Below, piece by piece: positions 15,681 through 23,935 of a stretch of DNA of 64,000 nt. The DNA comes from Zafaria cholistanensis (GTDB lineage: Bacteria; Actinomycetota; Actinomycetes; Actinomycetales; Micrococcaceae), in NCBI RefSeq assembly GCF_008580665.1, contig NZ_BKDJ01000001.1, positions 124,001 through 188,000 on the forward strand, written 5' to 3'. The notes beneath the pieces were generated by a model, which did no database searches, was not told the origin of the DNA, and worked only from the letters and a program-made list of their open reading frames with translations. Position 1 is the first letter of the stretch. Each line of letters starts with the position of its first letter. The translations under genes and the position numbers were made by a program.

Positions 15681-16118
15681 ATGTCGATCGAAGCCATCGC
15701 CTCCGCCTCCGGGGCGGCGCTGGCCGGGTCCGGCTCCGTCCGCGAGGCCAAGCAGGCCATGGACAGCGAGGTCTTCATGCAGCTTCTGGTCACCCAGCTG
15801 CGGAACCAGGACCCCAGCTCGCCGATGGATACCACCGACATGGTCGCCCAAACCACCCAGCTGGCCATGATGGAAAGCCTCACCCAGCTGACGGACGGCG
15901 TCGGGGGGCTGCTCACCGCGCAGCAGAGCACCCAGGCCGCGCAGCTGATCGGCGCGGCCGTCACCTGGACGGATGCCTCCGGCACGAGCCGTTCCGGAAC
16001 CGTGGACTCCGTCTCCTTCGGCGGGGCAGGACCTACCCTGTCCGTGGACGGCACCGACGTCCCACTGTCCGGAATCACCGGGGCCAGCGTCCCGGGCCCC
16101 GGTGCAACCACCGCGTAA
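15681..16118 (+). CDS. flgD: Flagellar hook cap/assembly protein FlgD
   Basis: 145 residues; ATG 15681 after AAGGAG. The N-terminal FlgD motif is clear: MDSEVFMQLLVTQLRNQDPS, then TTDMVAQTTQLAMMESLTQL (residues ~28-70). The C-terminal part is short and beta-rich (QLIGAAVTWTDASGTSRSG), the length seen in Gram-positive FlgD. It caps the hook during FlgE polymerisation. flgE follows after 35 bases. Confidence 0.93.
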   Translation: MSIEAIASASGAALAGSGSVREAKQAMDSEVFMQLLVTQLRNQDPSSPMDTTDMVAQTTQLAMMESLTQLTDGVGGLLTAQQSTQAAQLIGAAVTWTDASGTSRSGTVDSVSFGGAGPTLSVDGTDVPLSGITGASVPGPGATTA

Positions 16119-16153
16119 CCGACTTCCCTTCCCGGCCCCGAAAGGTCAACGCC

Positions 16154-17326
16154 ATGCTTCGTTCCCTGTACTCCGGCATCAGCGGCCTGCGTTCGCACCA
16201 GACCATGCTTGACGTCACCGGCAACAACATCGCCAACGTCAACACCACCGGCTTCAAGTCCTCCTCGGTGGTCTTCCAGGACACGCTGTCCCAGATGGCG
16301 GCCGACGGCGCCGCGGGCGACGCCCAGGCCGGCGGCACCAATCCGGCCCAGGTGGGCCTGGGCGTCCAGGTCGCAGCCATCGCGACGAACACCGCCCAGG
16401 GATCCCTGCAGCCCACCGGCAAGGCCACCGACGTGATGATCGCCGGGGAGGGGTACTTCGTGGTGTCCCAGGGCGGCCAGCAGTACTACACCCGCGCCGG
16501 CGGGTTCGAGGTGGACGACCAGGGCCGACTGAAGACCCCCAGCGGGGCGCTGCTGCAGGGGTGGCCCGCCACCAACGGCGTAGTGGACACCGCCGCCACG
16601 CTGGGCGCCCTGAACGTCGTGAGCACCACGGCCAGCCCGGCCGTGGCGACCGCCGCCCTGGGAGCCTCCGGGAACCTGCCCGACCAGGCCGCCCCCGGCA
16701 CCGTGCGCAGCACCGAGATCACCGTGTACGACGAAACCGGCGCCGCCCGCAACTTTTCGCTCGAATTCACCCGCACCGCCTACGGGTGGGATGTTGCGGC
16801 CAATGACGGCGCCGGAAACACCGCCACCACCAGCCTGGCTTTCTCCAACGGCGTGCAGACCCAGTCGGCCGCACTCACCGTGGGCGGGGCGACGGTGGAC
16901 CTGTCCGCGGTCACCGGATACTCCGGCCTGGACACCGCCGGCCTGACCAGCCAGGACGGGCGTGCGGCCGGGATGATGGAGTCCTTCTCGATTGGCCCGG
17001 ACGGCACCGTCACCGCCGCCTACAGCAACGGCGCCCGCCTGGCGGTCGGGCGCATCGCGCTGGCGGACTTCGCCAACCCGGGCGGGCTGGAGAAGGCCGG
17101 GGACTCGCTCTACCGGGCCACCGGCAACTCCGGCGCGGCGACCCTTGTGGAGCCCGGAGCCAACGGCGCGTCCACGCTGGCCTCCGGCTACCTGGAGATG
17201 TCCAACGTGGACCTGTCCCAGGAGTTCACCAACCTCATCGTGGCCCAGCGCGGTTTCCAGGCGAACGCCCGCATCATCACCACCAGCGACGACGTCCTCC
17301 AGGAACTGACCAACCTCAAGCGCTAG
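16154..17326 (+). CDS. flgE: Flagellar hook protein FlgE
   Basis: 390 residues from ATG 16154, preceded by GAAAGG. N-terminus MLRSLYSGISGLRSHQTMLD and VTGNNIANVNTTGFKSS are hook/rod signatures. The FlgE beta domain lies around residues 90-300 (GYFVVSQGGQQYYTRAGGF). The C-terminus MSNVDLSQEFTNLIVAQRGF and TTSDDVLQELTNLKR is the coiled coil that joins subunits. There is no flgF or flgG in this window; a single FlgE-type protein may serve, or distal rod genes lie elsewhere. Confidence 0.95.
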   Translation: MLRSLYSGISGLRSHQTMLDVTGNNIANVNTTGFKSSSVVFQDTLSQMAADGAAGDAQAGGTNPAQVGLGVQVAAIATNTAQGSLQPTGKATDVMIAGEGYFVVSQGGQQYYTRAGGFEVDDQGRLKTPSGALLQGWPATNGVVDTAATLGALNVVSTTASPAVATAALGASGNLPDQAAPGTVRSTEITVYDETGAARNFSLEFTRTAYGWDVAANDGAGNTATTSLAFSNGVQTQSAALTVGGATVDLSAVTGYSGLDTAGLTSQDGRAAGMMESFSIGPDGTVTAAYSNGARLAVGRIALADFANPGGLEKAGDSLYRATGNSGAATLVEPGANGASTLASGYLEMSNVDLSQEFTNLIVAQRGFQANARIITTSDDVLQELTNLKR

Positions 17327-17335
17327 CATTCAGCC

Positions 17336-17926
17336 ATGCCGCACCAGCCGCTGGACCAGCAGGGCTTCTCCTACTCGGAAGTCGGCGCCACGCGGGGACC
17401 GCTCCCGGACGGGTACCAGACAGTGGTGCAGCGCCGCGTCCTGGGCCGCGGCGGTGAGCTGTTCCGCACGGCGGCCGAACGGCTGCTGACGTGGGAAATG
17501 CACCGCGGGGCCGGGATCCGGGTGCCCGCCTCCACGCCCCGTGCCGCCCCGGGTCTGTCCGTGGAACTGCGCCTGGGCCCCGGGCGGTTCGCCATCGCGG
17601 CCGGGTGCCGGGTGGTCTACGTCATCGACGAACCCCGCCGCCAGGGATTCGCCTACGGCACGCTGCACGGCCACCCGGAGCGGGGCGAGGAACGCTTTTG
17701 CCTGGACTGGCACGACGACGGCACCGTGGAATTCACCATCACCGCCTTCTCCGTCCCCGCCTTCTGGTGGGTCAGGGCGGCCGGGCTGCTGGCCCGTTGG
17801 ATCCAGCGGGCCGTCACCGGCAGGTACCTGCGGGCGCTGGAAGGCGGGCGCTCCGGCGGGGAGCCCGACGCCGGTCCGCACGCCGGTCCGAACGCAGGCC
17901 CTGGGGATACGCCGGGGCGGTGGTAA
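17336..17926 (+). CDS. DUF1990-family protein
   Basis: 196 residues; ATG 17336 lies 9 bases after the flgE stop. It matches the DUF1990 pattern: FSYSEVGATRGPLPDGYQTV, YVIDEPRRQGFAYGTLHGHP, and GEERFCLDWHDDGTVEFTIT followed by FSVPAFWWVRAAGLLARWIQ. The biochemical role of the family is unknown to me. It is common as a stand-alone gene in actinobacteria and is not a flagellar part. The C-terminal tail repeats DAGPHAGPNAGPG. It seems inserted between hook and motor genes together with RNase J. Confidence 0.88.
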   Translation: MPHQPLDQQGFSYSEVGATRGPLPDGYQTVVQRRVLGRGGELFRTAAERLLTWEMHRGAGIRVPASTPRAAPGLSVELRLGPGRFAIAAGCRVVYVIDEPRRQGFAYGTLHGHPERGEERFCLDWHDDGTVEFTITAFSVPAFWWVRAAGLLARWIQRAVTGRYLRALEGGRSGGEPDAGPHAGPNAGPGDTPGRW

Positions 17927-18084
17927 AGTCAAGCATGCATATGCCGTCCCGCCGTCGTTGCCGCGGGGCAGGCCGCCGAGCCCCAACCGGGCCATTCGGC
18001 CCCGAAGATTTCACCGCCGGCAATCCGGTTCCGGGCGTTTTCCGCCCATGATTGCCCACCGCCGCAGTACCCGCTAGAGATTGG

Positions 18085-19764
18085 ATGCCATTGACCACCC
18101 ACCGCCGCCCCGCCCCGCCCGCGCTGCCGAAGGGGGCCCTGCGCATTGTCCCGCTGGGCGGCCTCGGCGAAATCGGCCGCAACATGACTGTCTTCGAGTA
18201 CGCCGGCAAGCTCCTGATCGTGGACTGCGGCGTGCTCTTCCCGGAGGAGCACCACCCGGGCGTGGACCTGATCCTTCCGGACTTCTCCGCCATCCGCGAC
18301 CGCCTCGACGACGTCGTGGGCCTGGTCCTCACGCACGGCCACGAAGACCACATCGGCGGCGTGCCGTACCTGCTCAAGGAACGCGCGGACATCCCCGTGA
18401 TCTCCGCGAAGCTCACCCTGGCCTTCGTGAAGACCAAGCTCCAGGAACACCGCATCACCGCCAAGATGGTGCACGTGCGTGAGGGTGACCGCAGGAAGCT
18501 GGGGCCGTTCGACCTCGAGTTCCTGGCCGTGAACCACTCCATCCCGGACAGCCTGGCCGTGGCCATCCGCACCCCCGCGGGCCTGGTGCTGCAGACCGGC
18601 GACTTCAAGATGGACCAGTTCCCGCTGGACCGCCGGATCACCGACCTGGCCGGCTTCGCCCGCCTGGGCGAGGAGGGCGTGGACCTGTTCCTGCCCGACT
18701 CCACCAACGCCGAGGTCCCCGGATTCATGGCCTCCGAGGAGGAGCTGTACCCGGCGATCGACACCGTCATGCGGACCTCCCCGCAGAAGATCGTGGTCTC
18801 CAGCTTCGCCAGCCACGTGCACCGCATCCAGCAGATCATCGACGCCGCCCACAAATACGGGCGCAAGATCGCGTTCGTGGGACGCTCGATGGTCCGCAAC
18901 ATGGGCACCGCCCGCGAGCTGGGGTACCTGAAGATCCCGCGCGGCATGCTGGTGGACTTCAAGGAGCTGGAAAAGCTGCCGCCGTCCAAGGCCGTGTTCA
19001 TCTGCACCGGCTCCCAGGGCGAGCCGATGGCGGCGCTGGCGCGCATGGCCAGCGGCGACCACCAGATCGACCTGCGCGACGGGGACACCGTGCTGCTGGC
19101 CAGCTCGCTGGTCCCGGGCAACGAGACCTCGATCTACCGGCTCATCAACGACCTCACCAAGCTCGGCGCCAACGTGGTGCACAAGGGCAACGCCAAGGTC
19201 CACGTCTCCGGCCACGCCTCCGCCGGCGAGCTGGTGTACTGCTACAACCTGGTCCGCCCCCGCAACGTGGTGCCGGTGCACGGCGAATACCGCCACCTCA
19301 AGGCCAACGCGGAACTGGCGGTCCGCACCGGGGTTGACCCCAAGCAGACCCTGATCGTCGAGGACGGCACCACGATCGACCTCAAGGACGGCGTGGCCCG
19401 CGTTTCCGGCTACGTCCAGGCGAACTACGTCTACGTGGAGAACCTGGTGGCCGGTGCCGCCACGGAAGAGTCCCTGCAGGACCGCATCCGTCTGGCCGAG
19501 GACGGCGCCGTCACCGTCCTGGCGATCGTGAACCCGGAGACCGGGGCACTGGAGGAGGACCCCGAGTTCTTCCCCGTGGGCTTCACCCCCACCCGGGCCG
19601 AGCTGGAAAAGGCCACCGGCGTGGTGGAGAAGACCCTGGCCGGCCTCAAGCGGGAAAAGACCGGACCGCACGCCGAACGCGCCATCTCCGAGGCGCTGGT
19701 GCGCTGGTCCGACCGCGCGCTGCGGCGCAAGCCGGTGGTCACGGTCATCATCGTCGAGGCCTAA
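18085..19764 (+). CDS. rnj: Ribonuclease J
   Basis: 559 residues from ATG 18085 (TTG 18052 is a longer alternative). Metallo-beta-lactamase/beta-CASP nuclease: LGGLGEIGRNMTVFEY, metal-binding LTHGHEDHIGG near residue 83, NHSIPDSLAV, GDFKMDQ, DSTNAEVPG, beta-CASP VSSFASHVHRIQQIID, and the C-terminal PVHGEYRHLKANAELA. It processes and degrades RNA 5'-to-3' and endonucleolytically. A strong terminator follows. In most actinobacteria this gene lies near dapA, so its place between flgE and flbD is unusual. Confidence 0.97.
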   Translation: MPLTTHRRPAPPALPKGALRIVPLGGLGEIGRNMTVFEYAGKLLIVDCGVLFPEEHHPGVDLILPDFSAIRDRLDDVVGLVLTHGHEDHIGGVPYLLKERADIPVISAKLTLAFVKTKLQEHRITAKMVHVREGDRRKLGPFDLEFLAVNHSIPDSLAVAIRTPAGLVLQTGDFKMDQFPLDRRITDLAGFARLGEEGVDLFLPDSTNAEVPGFMASEEELYPAIDTVMRTSPQKIVVSSFASHVHRIQQIIDAAHKYGRKIAFVGRSMVRNMGTARELGYLKIPRGMLVDFKELEKLPPSKAVFICTGSQGEPMAALARMASGDHQIDLRDGDTVLLASSLVPGNETSIYRLINDLTKLGANVVHKGNAKVHVSGHASAGELVYCYNLVRPRNVVPVHGEYRHLKANAELAVRTGVDPKQTLIVEDGTTIDLKDGVARVSGYVQANYVYVENLVAGAATEESLQDRIRLAEDGAVTVLAIVNPETGALEEDPEFFPVGFTPTRAELEKATGVVEKTLAGLKREKTGPHAERAISEALVRWSDRALRRKPVVTVIIVEA

Positions 19765-19803
19765 ACCGAGCCCGCCGCGCCCGCGCAGGGCGCAACCACG
19801 CAC

Positions 19804-19843
19804 ACGGCACGACGCCGGCACGCAGGTGCCGGCGTCGTGCCGT
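19804..19843 (+). terminator. Intrinsic terminator after RNase J
   Basis: A perfect 18-base stem (19804-19821 and 19826-19843, ACGGCACGACGCCGGCAC and its complement) with a GCAG loop ends in TT. It isolates RNase J from the motor operon. Confidence 0.8.
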
Positions 19844-19877
19844 TTCCGTGCCGGAAGCCCCGGTGGGGGAGTGGGGC

Positions 19878-19904
19878 TAACGGGACGCGCCCGGCTGCCG
19901 ATAG
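19878..19904 (+). promoter_or_regulatory. Sigma-28-type promoter of the flbD-motA operon
   Basis: TAAC at 19878-19881, 15-base spacer, GCCGATAG at 19897-19904. Both boxes and the GGGGC before the -35 are identical to the flagellin promoter. The flbD start is 51 bases downstream. Confidence 0.85.
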
Positions 19905-19954
19905 CAGGTCGTGGCGGCACCAGGCCGTGCACTGTCGGCGGAAGGAAGCCACTG

Positions 19955-20275
19955 GTGATCGTTGTGACCACGTTGAACGGCCGGCCCGCCGCCGTCAACG
20001 CCGAACTCGTCGAGCGCATCCACGAGAACCCGGACACCACCCTGGTGCTGGTCGACGGCAAGCGCCTGGTGGTGCGCGAAAGCATGGCCGAGGTGATCGC
20101 ACTGGTGGACCAGGCCAAGGCCCGGGTCCTGCGGCTCGCCGCGCATTCCCCGGAGGGTTCCCTCCCGGAGGATTCCTCCCCCAAGGACTGCTCGCTGCCG
20201 GAACCCCACAGTGGAGAACGGGCGCCCGGAGAGCCGGACCCCACAGCTTCGGACGCTGAAAAGATTGGACGCTAA
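19955..20275 (+). CDS. flbD: FlbD/SwrD-family flagellar protein
   Basis: 106 residues from GTG 19955, preceded by GGAAGGAAG. Residues 1-55 (IVVTTLNGRPAAVNAELVE, TTLVLVDGKRLVVRESMAEV) match the small FlbD/SwrD family; in Bacillus SwrD increases flagellar torque, probably through the stator. The last ~45 residues form a Ser/Pro/Glu tail with a repeat-like SPEGSLPEDSSP. It lies 3 bases upstream of motA, which fits a stator role. It is not the Caulobacter transcription factor of the same name. Confidence 0.85.
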   Translation: MIVVTTLNGRPAAVNAELVERIHENPDTTLVLVDGKRLVVRESMAEVIALVDQAKARVLRLAAHSPEGSLPEDSSPKDCSLPEPHSGERAPGEPDPTASDAEKIGR

Positions 20276-20278
20276 GGC

Positions 20279-21046
20279 ATGGACCCCCTGCTGATCATCG
20301 GGCTCCTGCTTGCCTTTGGTTCCGTCGTGGCCATGGTCTTCATGGAGGGCGCCCACCTGAGCTCGCTGCTGCTGCCGGCGCCGATCGTGCTGGTGGTCGG
20401 GGCGACCATCGCCGTGGGGCTGGCCAGCACCACCTGGCGCGACGCCCTGCACGGAATCAGGCTGCTGCCGCGCACCTTCACCGGCAAGGTGCCTTCGCCG
20501 GCGGAGACGATCGAGCGCCTGGTCGGACTGGCCCGCACCGCCCGCGCCGAGGGCCTGCTCGCCCTCGACGCGACACTGGCCGGGACCACCGACCGGTTCG
20601 AGCGCACCGCCCTGCAGGGGATTGTCGACGGCATGCCCGGGGATGAACTGCGCATCCTCCTGGAGGAGGAGATCGGCACCCGCGAGCGCGCCGACGCGGC
20701 CGGGGCCGGGTTCTTCAACAGCATGGGCGGCTACGCCCCCACCATCGGCATCATCGGCACGGTCGTCTCCCTGACCCACGTGCTGGAGAACCTCTCCGAC
20801 CCGAGCAACCTGGGGCACATGATTGCCGCCGCCTTCGTCGCCACCCTGTGGGGCCTGCTCACCTCCAACTTCATCTGGCTGCCGATCGGGTCCCGCATGG
20901 AACGCATCTGCGCCCTGGAGACCGAGGAGATGGTGCTGGTCATGGAAGGCTCCCTCGCGATCCTCGAGGGCAGCCAGCCGGCCCTGCTGGAGGACCGCCT
21001 GCGGGCCATGGTTCCCCGGCACCGCCTGCCCGTGGAGGCCGCATGA
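20279..21046 (+). CDS. motA: Flagellar motor stator protein MotA
   Basis: 255 residues, ATG 20279. Four membrane segments: ~1-20, ~30-50, ~150-170 and ~185-205. The conserved third segment reads GGYAPTIGIIGTVVSLTHVL and the fourth AAFVATLWGLLTSNFIWLPI. The cytoplasmic loop carries charged residues (LVGLARTARAEGLLALD), which contact FliG. With MotB it forms the proton-driven stator. The last 4 bases overlap motB. Confidence 0.95.
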   Translation: MDPLLIIGLLLAFGSVVAMVFMEGAHLSSLLLPAPIVLVVGATIAVGLASTTWRDALHGIRLLPRTFTGKVPSPAETIERLVGLARTARAEGLLALDATLAGTTDRFERTALQGIVDGMPGDELRILLEEEIGTRERADAAGAGFFNSMGGYAPTIGIIGTVVSLTHVLENLSDPSNLGHMIAAAFVATLWGLLTSNFIWLPIGSRMERICALETEEMVLVMEGSLAILEGSQPALLEDRLRAMVPRHRLPVEAA

Positions 21047-21921
21047 GCCGCCGGGGCGGGAGCGCCCGGCGCGGCGGGGCCGGGCAGGGAGGCGGGCACG
21101 GAGGAGGCGGGCACGGTTCGGGGAAGGACCGCTGGATGGCCTCCTACATGGACATGGTCACCGTGCTGATGTGCCTGTTCATTGTGCTGTTCGCGATTTC
21201 CTCGGTCGACCAGAGCAAGTATGAGGCGCTCAAGCACTCCCTGGCGGAGGGCTTCGGCACGGCGGAGGAGGGGCCCCAGACCGCCCCCGCGGCGGTAGTG
21301 GAGGCAGAGGAAGCCAAGGACGAGCCCACCGACCTGCAGGCGCTGCGCCAGCACCTGGAGCAGGCCCTGGAGCAGCAGGGGATGGGCCAGGCCGTGGACC
21401 TGCGGATGGACCCCGACGGACTGACCGTGCGCCTGGTCGGCTCGGAGACCTACTTCGAGACCAACAGCGACCAGCTCACCGCCAGGGCCCGCAAGGTGCT
21501 TGGCGCGGTGGGGCCGGAGCTGGCCGCGGCCGGCCGGGAGCTCTCCATCGAGGGGCACGCCGACTACCGCAGCACCTCCGCTCCCTATGAGACCAACTGG
21601 GACCTCTCCGCGGCCCGCGCGGTGACGGTGCTGCGCCACCTGGTGGAGCGCAACGGCGTTCCCGCGCCGGAGATCAGCGCCACCGGCTTCGGCGACGCGC
21701 AGCCCCTCACCGACGGCACGGACAGCAAGTCCCTGGGCCTGAACCGCCGGGTGGACATCGTGGTCCTGGCCGGAAACAGCGAAGGCACCGGAAACAGCGA
21801 AAAAGCCGGGGACACCGAAAAGACCGGGGACACCGAAAAGACCGGGGACGCGCAGGACACCGCCGGTGCCTCCGGCGGGACCGGCGACACCCACGACGCG
21901 CAGGCGGCCGAACACAAATGA
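21043..21921 (+). CDS. motB: Flagellar motor stator protein MotB
   Basis: 292 residues from ATG 21043 overlapping motA. A Gly/Arg-rich N-terminus (residues 1-30) precedes one membrane helix with the proton-binding Asp37 in WMASYMDMVTVLMCLFIVLF. The periplasmic-side OmpA/MotB domain (~155-255) has LSIEGHADYRSTSAPYETNW and LNRRVDIVV, which bind peptidoglycan. The tail repeats GDTEKT (near 21805-21850). Proton rather than sodium coupling is suggested by the D-M context but not proven. It overlaps fliM by 4 bases, leaving no room for fliL. Confidence 0.95.
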   Translation: MSRRGGSARRGGAGQGGGHGGGGHGSGKDRWMASYMDMVTVLMCLFIVLFAISSVDQSKYEALKHSLAEGFGTAEEGPQTAPAAVVEAEEAKDEPTDLQALRQHLEQALEQQGMGQAVDLRMDPDGLTVRLVGSETYFETNSDQLTARARKVLGAVGPELAAAGRELSIEGHADYRSTSAPYETNWDLSAARAVTVLRHLVERNGVPAPEISATGFGDAQPLTDGTDSKSLGLNRRVDIVVLAGNSEGTGNSEKAGDTEKTGDTEKTGDAQDTAGASGGTGDTHDAQAAEHK

Positions 21922-22775
21922 CCGTGGAAACCTACGACTTCAACCGGCCCAGCACGCTGGCCCGCGAACACAGCCGCGTCCTGGAGCTCGGCTTTGAAAC
22001 CTTCGCCCGCCAGTGGTCCACCCAGCTGACCGCGAAGGTGCGCGCCAAGGCCGTGGCCACCAGCGACTACGTGCTGATGCAGACCTATGACGAATACGTC
22101 GCCCAGATGCCGTCCATGACCGTCATGGTGCTGTGTTCGGTCCCGGGCCACAGTGCCCGGATCGTGGTGCAGTTCCCGGTCGCCTCCGCCCTGGACTGGA
22201 TCGCCCGGATGCTTGGGGGCCGCTGTGCCTCCGTTCCCGAGCGCAAGCTCACCCCGCTGGAAGCGACCCTGGTCGGCAGGCTCACCACGGAGACCCTGGA
22301 GGACCTGCGCTATTCCCTGGGCTCGCTGATCACCGGGCCGATGGTGGTGGAGGGCATCCAGCACAACGCGCAGTTCGCGCAGGCCGCGGCCATCACCGAC
22401 CTGATGGTGGTTGCGGGCTTCACCCTGCGCGTCGGCCAGCTCTCCGGCAGCGCCACCGTGGCCATTCCGGCGGACCTGCTGCTCGCCCGCCTGGGCGCGG
22501 CCAACCCGGTGGCCGGCACGGAGGGCGCCCGCGAACTCGTGGAGTCCCAGCTGGCTGCCGTGCCGCTGGACGTGGCGCTGTCCCTGGAGCCGCTGGCCGT
22601 GCGCCCGGCGGACATCCTGGCCCTGGGCGTCGGCGACGTCCTGCGGCTCAACCACACCCGCCACCGACCCTTCGACCTGACCGTCAGCGGCCGCACCATC
22701 GGCCGCGCCGCCGTCGGCACCAGCGGTTCCCGCCTGGCCGCCCATGTCACCGCCCTCGAGGAGAACAACCCATGA
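21918..22775 (+). CDS. fliM: Flagellar motor switch protein FliM, lacking the CheY-docking N-terminus
   Basis: 285 residues, shorter than the usual ~330. The start ATG overlaps the motB stop. The protein begins at YDFNRPSTLAREHSRVLELG, which aligns to about residue 45 of typical FliM, so the usual N-terminal EIDALL CheY-P motif is absent. The middle domain (SMTVMVLCSVPGHSARIVVQ, LDWIARMLGG, LTPLEATLVGRLT) and C-terminal SpoA domain (DVALSLEPLAVRPADILALG, TVSGRTIGRA) are intact. It forms the C-ring with FliG and FliN. Upstream codons in this frame within motB read Arg/Gly-rich, not EIDALL. Confidence 0.93.
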   Translation: MTVETYDFNRPSTLAREHSRVLELGFETFARQWSTQLTAKVRAKAVATSDYVLMQTYDEYVAQMPSMTVMVLCSVPGHSARIVVQFPVASALDWIARMLGGRCASVPERKLTPLEATLVGRLTTETLEDLRYSLGSLITGPMVVEGIQHNAQFAQAAAITDLMVVAGFTLRVGQLSGSATVAIPADLLLARLGAANPVAGTEGARELVESQLAAVPLDVALSLEPLAVRPADILALGVGDVLRLNHTRHRPFDLTVSGRTIGRAAVGTSGSRLAAHVTALEENNP

Positions 22776-23500
22776 CCGCCCCCCGTTCCCCCCAGGATCC
22801 GCTGGCCCGTGCCGCCGAGGCGGCCGCCGCGGCCTACCCCGCGCAGACCCCGCTCTCCGCCGCGCCGGAGCGGATGCCCCCGGGCACCGCCGCGACCTGG
22901 GTCGGTGCCGGGTTCATCGGCACCGCCTCGGCGGATGTGGTGCTGGGCGTGCTCGACGACGCCGCGCTGGCCGCCGCGGCCGGCGTCCCCGCGGGCACGG
23001 TCGCCCCGCGCGATGTCCTGCACGGCACGCTGGAGGCCGCCGTCGCCGGGTTCGGCACCGGCGTCCTGGGCGAGTCCTACCTGGCCGACCCGGCCCTGTT
23101 CATGGCGTCCGCCGACACCTCCACCTATGCGCTGCGCGACGCGTTCGGGAACATCGTCGCGTGGTTCGGCATCTCGGTGGCCCAGGCCGCCCCGGCGGCC
23201 GCGGCCGCCCCCCACACCCCCGCGGCGACGGGCTTCCCGGTCGACGTCGCCGCGGGCCTTAACCGCATCTCCTCGGTGGAGATGCAGCTGACGGTCGAGA
23301 TCGGCCGCACCCGCATGAGCGTGCGCGACGTGCTGAACCTGGAGCCGGGCAAGATCGTGGAGCTGGACCGCTCCGCCGGCGCCCCGGCCGACGTGCTGCT
23401 CAACGGCCGCAAGATCGCCCAGGGCGAGGTCGTCGTGGTGGACCAGGACTACGCCATCCGCATCACCCGCATCCTCGACTCGGCGGAGGACCACGCCTAG
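22772..23500 (+). CDS. fliN: Flagellar motor switch protein FliN with long N-terminal domain (FliY-like)
   Basis: 242 residues; ATG overlaps fliM by 4 bases. The SpoA domain at ~165-240 is typical FliN: MQLTVEIGRTRMSVRDVLNL, PGKIVELDRSAGAPADVLLN, GEVVVVDQDYAIRITRIL. The N-terminal ~150 residues (ADVVLGVLDDAALAAA, DVLHGTLEAAVAGFGTGVLG) resemble the size and layout of FliY, whose N-terminal region binds CheY-P in Bacillus. This could compensate for the missing FliM motif, which is inference. Confidence 0.92.
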   Translation: MTAPRSPQDPLARAAEAAAAAYPAQTPLSAAPERMPPGTAATWVGAGFIGTASADVVLGVLDDAALAAAAGVPAGTVAPRDVLHGTLEAAVAGFGTGVLGESYLADPALFMASADTSTYALRDAFGNIVAWFGISVAQAAPAAAAAPHTPAATGFPVDVAAGLNRISSVEMQLTVEIGRTRMSVRDVLNLEPGKIVELDRSAGAPADVLLNGRKIAQGEVVVVDQDYAIRITRILDSAEDHA

Positions 23501-23935
23501 GTGGACTCGCTCTTCCTGGTCCTGCGCGTGGCGGTCTCGCTGGCGGCGGTGCTCGGGCTGCTGTGGTACCTGCAGCGCCGGTTCGCCGGCCGCCTCGGCG
23601 CCCACCCGCGCGCCGAGGTCTCGGTGCTCTCCCGCACCCCGCTCGGCCCCAAGTCCCACGCCGTGGTGCTGCAGGCGCACGGGCGCCGCTACCTGCTGGG
23701 GGTGACCGAGCACGGAGTCAGCGTGCTCGACGGCGACCTGCCGCCGGCACCGGTGTTCCAGGTTGATCCGGACTTGCCAGTCCATCCGGAGGCGCTGCCG
23801 CACGAGGACCTGCCCTATGGAGCCCAACCGGCGGGGGATGGCCGTGCCGCAGCTTCCTTTCCTGCGTCCTTGCCGGCCTCCTTCCGGTGGCCGCCCGCGC
23901 CGCAGCAGCAGAGGCGGGGGCGAAGGGCGCTGTGA
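23501..23935 (+). CDS. fliO: Flagellar biosynthesis protein FliO
   Basis: 144 residues from GTG 23501, directly after the fliN stop, with GGAGGA 11 bases upstream. One membrane helix at ~3-23 (LFLVLRVAVSLAAVLGLLWY), then the short FliO domain: VLSRTPLGPKSHAVVLQAHG, RRYLLGVTEHGVSVL. The C-terminal ~60 residues are low-complexity. FliO stabilises FliP during assembly of the export gate, encoded next with a 4-base overlap. Confidence 0.9.
   Translation: MDSLFLVLRVAVSLAAVLGLLWYLQRRFAGRLGAHPRAEVSVLSRTPLGPKSHAVVLQAHGRRYLLGVTEHGVSVLDGDLPPAPVFQVDPDLPVHPEALPHEDLPYGAQPAGDGRAAASFPASLPASFRWPPAPQQQRRGRRAL

Noticed and set aside
17929-20244. Long minus-strand open frame opposite RNase J
   Set aside because: It is the antisense shadow of a highly conserved gene and has no recognisable domain.
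21800-21917. Upstream extension of FliM to recover EIDALL
   Set aside because: The upstream codons in that frame are Arg/Gly-rich and lie in the repeat tail of motB.
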